The translations under genes and the position numbers were made by a program. Shown one piece after another: positions 56,577-64,000 of a DNA stretch of 64,000 nt (its first letter is position 1; the number at the start of each line of letters is the position of its first letter). The notes under the pieces were generated by a model. The model was not told the origin of the DNA. It saw only the letters and a program-made list of their open reading frames with translations, and searched no databases. Source of the DNA: Molanna angustata (Eukaryota > Arthropoda > Insecta > Trichoptera > Molannidae); NCBI GenBank assembly GCA_963576475.1, contig OY754970.1:34226619-34290618 (forward strand), read 5' to 3'.

Positions 56577-58115
56577 CTACAGCCCGGTGCGAGCCTTGGC
56601 CTCCTCAAGAAACTGCCTCCATCCCGCCCTGTCGACAGCAAGTCTCCTCCAGTTTGTCTGTCCGATCGCTCTTATATTGCCCTCGATGTCGTCCAGCCAT
56701 CTCATCCTAGGTCTCCCTCTGCTTCTTCTTCCTTCAGGACAGGTGTCCAATACTTTCTTTGGGACCCGGTTATCCTCCATTCTACAAACGTGTCCGAGCC
56801 AACGTAGACGTTGTATTTTGATGTATTGGACAACGTTCGGTTCGCCATACATTATTTCTAGCTCGTGGTTAAACCGGATCCTCCAAGATCCTCCTTCACA
56901 GGTAGGACCAAATATTTTGCGAAGTATTTTCCTTTCGAACACCAACAATGCATTTTCGTCCTTCTTGGTCAATGTCCAGCATTCTGATGCATATGTCATG
57001 ACCGGTCTAAGAAGAGTTTTGTAAATGAGGGTTTTTGTTTTACGAGAGATGAGTCGTGACCTTAAGTGCTTTAGCAGGCCATAATAGCATCTATTTGCCG
57101 CGGCAAGTCTTGCCCTTATTTCCGCACTGGTGTTGTTGTCCGCTGTAACAAGATATCCCAGGTATGTGAATGATTCAACGGCTTCTAGCTGATGGGTTCC
57201 CACTGATATTGACTCGTTTCTTACGGTGATGCTATTCAGTGATGCTTTTCTTGTTGCCATGTATTTTGTATTTGAAGCGTTGATCTTTAGACCCATGTTA
57301 TTGGCTGCAGACTCAAGTCTCAAGAAGTTATCCTTCATGCAAGGCAACGTTCTAGATATAATATCGATATCGTCTGCATATGCAAGTAATTGACTCGACT
57401 TTCTGAAAATTGTTCCTGTTGTCTCTATGCCTGAGTCTCTAACAGCTCTTTCCAGGACAATATTAAATAACAAGCATGCCAATGCATCGCCTTGTCGGAG
57501 CCCTCTATATGTTGTGAACTGTTCCGAGGTGCTACACTGTATTTTTACACTGCAGTATGTATTGGACATGGTCATTCCGACAAGGCGCACAAGTTTAGGG
57601 GGGATGGCCAACTCCATCATTGCCTCGTGGAGCTTAATTCTGTTGACACTGTCATATGCAGCCTTGAAGTCCACAAACAGGTGATGTGTTTCAACATTAT
57701 GCTCCAGCGTTTTTTCGAGTATCTGCCGCAGTGTGAATATTTGGTCAATGGTTGACCTACCCGGTCGGAATCCACTCTGATATTGTCCCACCATTTCCTC
57801 CACAAATGGGAGTAATCTCGTGAATAGGATTCCAGCAAGTACTTTGTATGCTGTGCACAACAGTGTGATACCTCGGAAGTTTGAGCAGTTCAGAGCATCC
57901 CCTTTCTTATGCAAGGGACAGATCAGGCCATTATCCCAGTCTCTTGGCATTATTTCGGTTTCCCATATTTTATGGATGATTTGATGAAGACTTGAAGCTG
58001 CCCTGCTGCCACCATATTTTAATAGTTCAGATGGTATATCATCGCAGCCTGGAGACTTATTATTTTTAAGACATTTTATTGCTCTGATAGTTTCATCCAG
58101 AGTGGGTTCCGGCAC
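56577..58115 (-). pseudogene. RTE LINE reverse transcriptase half
   Basis: 512 codons with the complete RT: SPGCDDIPSELLKYGG (21-36), QSGFRPGRSTIDQI (113-126), motif A FVDFKAAYDSV with D149, motif B GLRQGDALACLLFN (205-218), motif C AYADDIDII (245-253). The thumb and C-terminus follow (TLIYKTLLRPVMTYASECW, RLRWLGHVCRMEDNRVPKKV, RGRPRMRWLDDIEGN) and LEEAKARTGL ends it. The Met at 58115 is internal; a one-base loss near 58104 separates this frame from the endonuclease frame. The enzyme copies RTE RNA at the nicked target. The RT itself is intact. Confidence 0.9.
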
Positions 58116-59326
58116 ATCTCCGAAATCTCCGGTGTGGTGTGTTCCCCCTCATTGAGCAGCTCATTAAAATGCTGTGCCCATCGCTTCAGTATATCGTCTC
58201 TATCATTAAGAATTTCTCCTTCCTTGCTTCTGCATGCTGTTGTTCTTGGCTTGAATTCTTTCCTTTGCTGGTTTATTGCCCTATAAAACTTTCTGCATTC
58301 ACTCTGGGTGTTCAATATTTCGAGTTCTTGTAGTTTTGTTCTTTCGTACAATCTCTTTTTGGATCTATGGAGCTGCTTTTCTTGTCTTCTTTTGGCTTTG
58401 TATTCTTCTTCTGTGCCCCTAGTGCTTCTTTGCTGCATTCGATGGTAGGCTCTGTTTTTCTCTTTTGTCACTCTTTCGCACTCCTCGTCAAACCAAGGGG
58501 ATCTTCTCTGTGTTCGGGCCATTCCCAGCACATCTGAAGCAGCACTCTTAATTTTCTCCTGGAAGCAACCCCAAAGCTCTTCGATCGACAAGCTATTATC
58601 TAGGTCTTGAAACGATTGCTCCGCTGCTTCCACAAACCTCATCCTAGTTTGTTGATCTTTGAGTGCTTCAGTATTGAACTTAGGTTTGCGCTCTGTTTTA
58701 TGCGTTTTTGCTATAGATATTCGCGCTCTTACCTTCGTTGCTACCATATAGTGATCCGAATCAACATTGGCGCCCCTGTAAGTTCTGACATCCAGCAAGT
58801 TTGAGACATGCCTTCCATCAATCAATATATGGTCTATCTGATTCTGGGTGACTCCATCTGGCGACTTCCATGTGATTTTGTGTATACGTTTATGAGGGAA
58901 AAGGGTACTGCCAATGGTCATGTTTCTGGAGGATGCAAAGTCCACCAATCTTATGCCGTTGTTGTTTGAGGTGTCATGTAGGCTGTAAGCACCTGTTGTA
59001 GGCCGTGAGTTATCTTTACCCACCTTGGCATTCATGTCACCAATTATCATCTTTATGTCACTACTAGGACATGAATCATATATTTGTTCCAGTTTTTCAT
59101 ACCATGCGTCCTTTTTATCTTCCTCCTCATCTTCCGTAGGTGCATGGACGTTGATAATACTAAGGTTGAAGAACCTACCCCTTACACGAATCACACACAT
59201 TCTTTCATTAACGGGTCTAAAATCTATTATTAGATGCTTGACTCTTTTAGCAACTATGAACCCCGTACCGAAGATATGATGTTTTTCGTGGCAGCTGTAA
59301 TATACACTGTAATCTCTCTTCTCCAT
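58076..59326 (-). pseudogene. RTE LINE endonuclease, main part
   Basis: 416 codons continuing the APE-like endonuclease: NLSIINVHAPTEDEE (54-68), MIIGDMNAKVGKD with D97 and N99 (93-105), NQIDHILIDGR with D165 (162-172), and the terminal SDH at 190-192. A basic linker follows (QRRSPWFDEECERVTKEKNR), then the frame breaks near 58104 and runs out 21 codons later. The first two catalytic residues (N and E) lie in the upstream piece 59333-59533, in the same frame but behind a TAA at 59333-59335. Confidence 0.9.
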
Positions 59327-59332
59327 TATTCC

Positions 59333-59533
59333 TTATCCAAGCCATCTCATCTCCTGGATTGCAGTTACATCAGCACTATACTCCAACAGTTGATCACAGA
59401 GTATCCTTAGAGCTCCAGCTCTATAAAGCGATCGAACATTCCACGTACATATTCTTAAATCGTTAGCCTTGTATCGTTTGCCGAGTCTGTTCAAGGGTAG
59501 TCCGGTTTCTTTTTCTTTTGGTTTCTTAATCAT
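59333..59533 (-). pseudogene. RTE LINE endonuclease, N-terminal piece
   Basis: 66 codons with ICTWNVRSLYRAGALRIL (N32) and ADVTAIQEMRW (E61), the first two conserved blocks of the APE fold. It ends at a TAA that is in frame with 58076-59326; a C-to-T change of a CAA codon is the simplest explanation. The ATG at 59533 is plausible as the element's start, after a GC-rich 5' UTR. Confidence 0.88.
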
Positions 59534-59908
59534 TTTGTTTGAGATAGATAGGTGATTAACCCGTCGTATCCTAGGCTCCTGGTAGGGCTGCTACCTTAAG
59601 GCCTGGAACCCTGCCCTGGTTTTCTGTCGGGGTTTTCCTTCCCTTAGCTGGGTGGTTCCGGTTTTATGGCGCCGGAGGCTCGCCATCGCCCTCTCAGCTA
59701 TCTGCTGTGACCCACTATTACTATAGTAGGCCACATTACCAGGGTTCGCGGCGTGGACGCTAGCGAGTCGGACTTGCTGGTAGTGTTGCTGGTGTTATGC
59801 AACGTGGCGTTACTCGGGATTTACTGGTACCTACCCTCCAGCAGAGCATGCACCCCCGAGACCCTACCAGCCATTCGACCCCAAAAATGTGGAACGCTTC
59901 ACGATTTT
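59534..59908 (-). promoter_or_regulatory. RTE 5' UTR
   Basis: GC-rich leader between the target junction and the first ATG. Small antisense frames here (for example 59753-60004 plus) are not genes. RTE-group elements are expected to be transcribed from an internal promoter; no motif was confirmed. Confidence 0.5.
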
Positions 59909-59957
59909 GCTTCTATAACGATCTATTTTTTATTATCTATTTGCTTCTATTTTTTTT
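59909..59957. other. Filler DNA at RTE 5' junction copied from the target
   Basis: GCTTCTATAACGATC at 59909-59923 repeats 59961-59975, and a shorter GCTTCTAT at 59943-59950 repeats it again, before the true target duplication at 59958-59971. The 49 bp between element and target are thus mostly target-derived. Confidence 0.65.
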
Positions 59958-60004
59958 TTAGCTTCTATAACGATCGACTGAAAATATTCGAAATTCGTGG
60001 TTAA
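59958..60004. repeat. RTE target duplication (5' side) and rest of the inverted arm
   Basis: 59958-59971 is TTAGCTTCTATAAC (matches 56544-56557). 59972-60004 completes the arm, ending TTCGTGGTTAA, the inverse of TTAACCACG at 56435. Confidence 0.7.
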
Positions 60005-60117
60005 ATAAAATTTATTGTATATTTTTTCTATTTATATATGATTTGTAAAAATATGCCACGAAGGAATAACAACATCATAATATGAAAATATAATATGTTT
60101 TCAGTCAGTTTTTTTGT

Positions 60118-60262
60118 GTTTTCAGTCTGGATCTGTGAGACGATTAATATCGTAAGTCTCCAGAATGTGACAACTTGTTATTGGGTGCGTGTTAAATTAA
60201 TATTTGACATAGTACCTGTTAGTTGCCCGAGAAGCAATATTAAATAAATAAATAAATAAATA
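60118..60262 (+). mobile_element. SINE family B, head-truncated copy
   Basis: GTTTTCAGTCTGGATCTGTG, AGTCTCCAGAATGTGACAAC, TTGGGTGCGTGTTAAATTAA, AGTACCTGTTAGTTGCCCGA and an (AAAT)n tail at 60240-60262. Confidence 0.8.
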
Positions 60263-60267
60263 ATATA

Positions 60268-60395
60268 TACATACTGTCACGTCATGTCCCTAACGATGTA
60301 GGCAGAGTGATCCTATTTTCGCACAATTTCATGACTTCGATTACATCCATGCATCGTCTCGTACATGTTCGTCGACTGTTCAAAAAACGAATAAT
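60268..60395 (-). mobile_element. LINE 3'-end fragment ('GTCACGTCATG' tail)
   Basis: CATACTGTCACGTCATGTCC, ATGTAGGCAGAG and CATGCATCGTCTCGTACATG match the 3' tails at 6190-6360 and 49455. Confidence 0.55.
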
Positions 60396-60410
60396 TATTA
60401 TAAGTTACAT

Positions 60411-60846
60411 ATACGCAAACATTGAATTTTTCCCTATCGGGAGTCAATGGTTTATAGATGGTTTATGTGATCACTTTATGCCTTCTTATTGACTTTCCTT
60501 ATCAATGTGATTTTTTAAAATTATAAATGATTGTTGCTTTCATTGTTTAAAATAAACCAACTTCTCAATAGGTGGCGTTACAAAAAAAGTTTCTTCGTTA
60601 CTTCATAGATGGCGATAGTCAAAATGTATTATTTTCAAATAAATTGTATCCTATTATTAAAATATATATACACCTTTCAAAAATTGCATTGAAAAAGGAA
60701 CTCAATAAGAAGGCATAATTGGTGAATTAAGTGATCACGTAAACAAGACGATGACAGGTCGTAAGCCCTGTAGGTGCCTTGAGTTCCCGGTTCTTCTATA
60801 ATATTCCAACTTCGTTTCTATTGCGATGTTGAAAAATTGTTAAAAA
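60411..60846 (+). mobile_element. Family C element, best copy of the left end
   Basis: It starts with the TIR at 60411-60447 (ATACGCAAACATTGAATTTT, TCCCTATCGGGAGTCAA), then all family blocks (CTTCTCAATAGGTGGCG, GAATTAAGTGATCACGTAAA, CGATGACAGGTCGTAAGCCC). It lacks the right TIR, where the MITE at 60853 begins. The uninterrupted GAATTAAGTGATC is the empty-site reference for the TTAA insertion at 52960. Confidence 0.75.
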
Positions 60847-60852
60847 ACAAAT

Positions 60853-61099
60853 CGCACCTTTATATTCATAGTGACACTATACAAAATTGTAAATATAAAT
60901 TTTTTAATTTTTATAACTTTGTATTTTAAATGAGCGCTATCTATTGAATACAGAAACACCAGATCTCTATGTCAAATATTTACCACTAATTGGCATTATT
61001 GCGTATTTTTTAAAATTAAATAAAAAAAATACAAAACTTTAATCCCTGATGATGAAAAAATTTTTTTTGTTTAGTGTCACTATGAAAATAAAGGTGCGA
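60853..61099. mobile_element. MITE with 28-bp TIRs
   Basis: TCGCACCTTTATATTCATAG (60853-) and CTATGAAAATAAAGGTGCGA (-61099) pair over 28 bases with one mismatch; 247 bp in total, AT-rich and non-coding. A target duplication is not clear. It sits exactly where family C's right end should be. Confidence 0.75.
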
Positions 61100-62636
61100 A
61101 ATATTTCTATTTAATAAATATATTATGATAAATTTTGGGTAGCAAGTAAGATTTACAAATAAAGAACGTGGTTTATAGAAAGTCATAAGGAATATGACAA
61201 ATTTGATGAGGAAATATTTTAAACTGAAAATATGGTTTAAAATTTGTTGGTGAAAATGTAATTTCTCACATTGTCCTTGTTTTGTGAGGAGATACATATA
61301 TAAAAACAAGTTCCCTGGTCAATTCTATTTGAGAGAAACATCAGAGGCAAAAACTACTTAGTGCCATTGCATACTAGAGGATAACAACATTGAAGGATCC
61401 CCAATGTAGCTCCATTTCGAACAATGTAACGTGGTGTTTATATTTTCATTTTGATATCGAGTGAAAAACCTTTTCCTTTGGTTTTCTTCTTTTAATTTAG
61501 CAAATTGTCGAAGGTTTTGTTTCATTTTCTCAGGCAATCCGGGCCCCGCTAAGTTGATTGGCCCACAAATTGTATTGGTACTCCCTCCCTTCAACATCTT
61601 CTGCCTCTACTCTTAATACTATATATATAATACTATATATATACTCGTCTTCAGTCTTCATACTCCCTCAGAGTCTCCTCAGGATTTCACTAAATTAAAT
61701 GAAAAGTAAAAAGATAATCAACGATTACACAGAAGCAACGACTAAAGCGAATTAGGACAGTATTAAAGAACGAATTAAAATTTTAATTAATTAAAAGGGA
61801 TTCCTAATTCTAACTTCATAAACATTGAACATGTATTGTGAAAAAAAATGTTAACATAGAGGTAGAGGTACCAATCAACAAATAATTGAACAGTTTATTA
61901 TCTATAATAATAATTATTTATAAATAATTATATGATCTAATTTATACGATGCATCATTAAGGATTTTTACTCCTCACTTCCCCAAAGGGATACAGTTGGG
62001 AGTTATGAATCGCTATTTTAAAGGCTATTTTTATTGTAGATTATCATGCTGACATTGTATTCTGAAAGTTTTATCACAATGTATCTGTGTGTATGTGTGT
62101 GGTGTACTATGTTCTGTGTACTATAATACGGGATGTTTATTCTAATTTATCGATTATAGACTAAAGTGTTCATCCGATTCATTTCAAATTTCAAGAATTT
62201 ATATATCAAATCCTTGCTTAGACCCCGTTAGATTTTGAAGAATATCTGATGAGTTCTTCTTAATTTTTTTCATTCTCAAATATAGTAGGTAATTTTATTT
62301 ATAAGTTTTATTATTTAAATTTTCAAATTGATAAAAAGGTACATAACTTTCATAAAATGGCATCGAAGAATTATCAAGTGTTCATAATGAAATATTTAAA
62401 TCAAAAATAATATAACAAACTCGTTTCATGAAAATGTTGTAAAATTTAAATACTTTCTGAAGTGGCTTGGTTGTGAGCAGTATAGCATACACACCCCACA
62501 CGTTTTTTATTATATCATATTTATGATGAAAAAAAGAGTGTTGAAAAGGCGACCTATGTAGAACGGGCAAAAGGAGCGTAGGATGACCTCAAATAAGGTG
62601 GTCTGACGACAGGAACGAACCTGGAACCTTAAGCAG
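61100..62636. other. AT-rich intergenic DNA, no gene seen
   Basis: A 79-codon minus-strand frame at 61358-61597 (KQNLRQFAKLKEENQRKRFF) is lysine/arginine-rich and could be a decayed transposase piece, but no domain is recognised. Otherwise no feature. Confidence 0.4.
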
Positions 62637-63151
62637 CCCATTCACGATCGTGCCATTCGGCGTCGTTTTATATGGACCGACTCCATTTGGAGCATTGTAA
62701 AATTTTCATCACACTCACGGGCGCGCCATCGCGCCATCGAGCCATCAAAATTAGTATACCTACGCAAGCGGTCGGTGCTTTCGCATTAATAAGTTCTATT
62801 TTAGTTATAATTCTGATGAGGAGTTTTATACAACTGCTATTTAGCGGTTTGTTTATATATGTATAAAAAGAAAAAAAACAAAGAAAAAATGTTGTATTTT
62901 CGCATTCACGAGAGTGACAAACAGCTCGGCGCTATGAGATGGCGCAATGTACCGCTGGTTTTCACACTCACGAGCATGCCGTGCCGACAGGATGCGCCGC
63001 GCCGTTTTCGCGGTAGGTACTACAGAGTTTCGATCGTTTGGAATTCCATTTTGGTGTGTCACGCCAATTGGGCTGCGCGGGATTTGACATTCACGAGCGC
63101 ATTTTGGAGTGATAGCAAGCCATTTGGAAGGATGGCACGATCGTGAATGGG
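62637..63151. mobile_element. TIR element, about 515 bp, CACGATCGTG ends
   Basis: CCCATTCACGATCGTGCCAT (62637-62656) and its exact reverse complement ATGGCACGATCGTGAATGGG (63132-63151) bound the element. The interior is GC-richer and carries several CACTCACGAGC/ATTCACGAG motifs, like internal sub-terminal repeats. The flanks CTTAAG on the left and TTTAGG on the right could be degraded TTAA. No transposase. Confidence 0.65.
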
Positions 63152-63164
63152 GGCCTTTAGGACT

Positions 63165-63272
63165 AAAATTCAATGTTTTTTTAGCATCGTTGTTCATTTC
63201 AGTAGTCATTAAAAATATTTTGAAAATCACATTCCAAAATGATATTAACATTAAATTTGTGGCCCTGTAAAT
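63165..63272 (-). repeat. Dispersed repeat also present, inverted, at 5850-5985
   Basis: Its reverse complement shares CAGGGCCACAAAT, TTTTCAAAATATTTTTA and AACATTGAATTTTAG with 5850-5985. It adjoins the TIR element on its left. Confidence 0.5.
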
Positions 63273-63896
63273 CGTCATATTTTTTTTTTTTTTATTATTA
63301 ATACCAAAAATAAAAAATTACAAAATAAGTACAAGTAAAAATACATCAGTTAAATTACACATAAAATTATTTCAAATATATGGGTTGGTTTGTACCACCT
63401 CACTAGGCCAGGCCTGTTCCGAGGTGGTATACTAGTTACATAATAATTAGTTACATAATATATGTTGTTATGTTGTGCAGTCTATGTTTCTCTATGTTAG
63501 TCCTATGTGAGATTTGTTGTATACATAATATGTTGTTAAGGATTGACAATTTGCTGACAATAGTTAATCCCTTTATTATATAGCCACGTATGAATTGTTA
63601 GTTTTAGTCTTGTTTTCTTCATTATCTGTATGTCCTTTATGTATCAACAAACGGTTAAATTTTTAATCTTGATGTATGGTTGCAATAAAACAAATAAATA
63701 AATATTAGTTCTTGAATTTCTAACATGATATTCATAGACATGCCAAGATTATCGGCTTCCGATATTAGACGGGTAGCCGGAGGCGGTGGCATGCGATCTG
63801 CACAAGATAGAGAACTGGGGGAGTAGATATCCATTACTGGACGGAAGAGTGCTGACGAGGAAGCAGCAGATTTAGGTTTCAAAATAAAAAAAAATA
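63273..63896. other. Intergenic DNA, no gene seen
   Basis: A T13 run at about 63280-63292 may be the tail of a retroelement. The 75-codon minus-strand frame 63655-63882 (SAASSSALFRPVMDIYSPSS) resembles antisense or 3' sequence of a LINE but could not be assigned. Confidence 0.35.
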
Positions 63897-64000
63897 TCTA
63901 TGAATTACATTGATAAGGGAACTCAATAAGAAGGTATAATTGGTGAACGTTGCGCAAGCGCATAAAGTGATCACGTAAACCAGCCGATGACAGGTCGTAA
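63897..64000 (+). mobile_element. Family C element, cut by the window end
   Basis: AATTACATTGATAAGGGAAC, AATAAGAAGGTATAATTGGT, GATCACGTAAACCAGCCGAT and GACAGGTCGTAA match family C. The copy continues beyond the window. Confidence 0.75.

Larger units (their letters stand above)
56558..59908 (-). mobile_element. RTE-type non-LTR retrotransposon, nearly complete
   Basis: About 3.35 kb on the minus strand: 5' UTR (59908-59534), a single coding region for endonuclease and RT broken by one stop and one frameshift, and a short tail ending GATGATGATGTTATA. RTE elements are compact, encode APE endonuclease plus RT without RNase H, and end in short repeats, all as seen. A 14-bp target duplication is present, and 49 bp of filler lies at the 5' junction. 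With only two lesions it is a young insertion, now inactive. Confidence 0.9.

Noticed and set aside
59753..60004. 83-codon plus-strand frame with hydrophobic segments
   Set aside because: Antisense to the RTE 5' UTR and crosses the insertion junction.

Overview
The window is eukaryotic, AT-rich intergenic DNA from an insect, most likely a moth or butterfly. No host protein-coding gene is supported. The case for Lepidoptera is indirect: a TTAGG-type telomeric tract, the self-complementary TAGGTAGGTACCTACCTA motif common in lepidopteran intergenic DNA, LINE 3' ends carrying a 'CATCACGCCATG...GGTAGGCAGAG' tail, Penelope-like elements, and a non-autonomous Helitron. The species cannot be named. 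The one intact host gene is a nuclear tRNA-Gly(TCC) at 52356-52427.

Layout. 0-8 kb: a 552-bp terminal-inverted-repeat (TIR) MITE, a copy of TIR element family C, a long (TA)n and the 3' part of a Penelope-like element with a GIY-YIG domain. 8.1-15.1 kb: a TIR MITE, then a tandem head-to-tail dimer of a Helitron-like element (8563-15123) with host A and T at its outer edges and expanded internal minisatellites. 15.9-22.5 kb: a nearly complete I-type LINE on the minus strand (16410-22037). It has perfect 14-bp target-site duplications and an intact endonuclease/RT/RNase H ORF2; its ORF1 is split in an A7 run. 22.5-31.6 kb: relics, a 713-bp inverted repeat with nearly identical 283-bp arms (24599-25311), a second inverted repeat of Penelope-like end sequence, and a GC-rich segment with a tight cluster of transcription-factor-like motifs (28280-28760). 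31.6-43 kb: mostly unique AT-rich DNA with scattered SINEs, more GC-rich islands and a canonical heat-shock element (39359-39376). 43-50 kb: 5'-truncated LINEs. 51-55.6 kb: simple repeats, the tRNA, and a 663-bp hairpin MITE inserted at TTAA within a family C copy. 56.4-60 kb: an RTE-type LINE with two inactivating lesions, inserted in an inverted repeat, with target-derived filler at its 5' junction. 60-64 kb: more family C copies and two TIR MITEs.

The parts do not form a pathway. Autonomous LINE and Penelope-like proteins supply endonuclease and RT; tRNA-headed SINEs (two families), MITEs and the Helitron are non-autonomous. Nesting gives relative ages: the piggyBac-like MITE is younger than family C, the RTE is younger than its inverted-repeat host, and the I-type LINE lies beside or inside an older LINE relic. 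The most unusual signals are the Helitron dimer, the long inverted repeat as a possible hairpin-RNA source, the A7 junction in ORF1, the repeated inverted pairing of hammerhead-like ends and the motif cluster near 28.66 kb.
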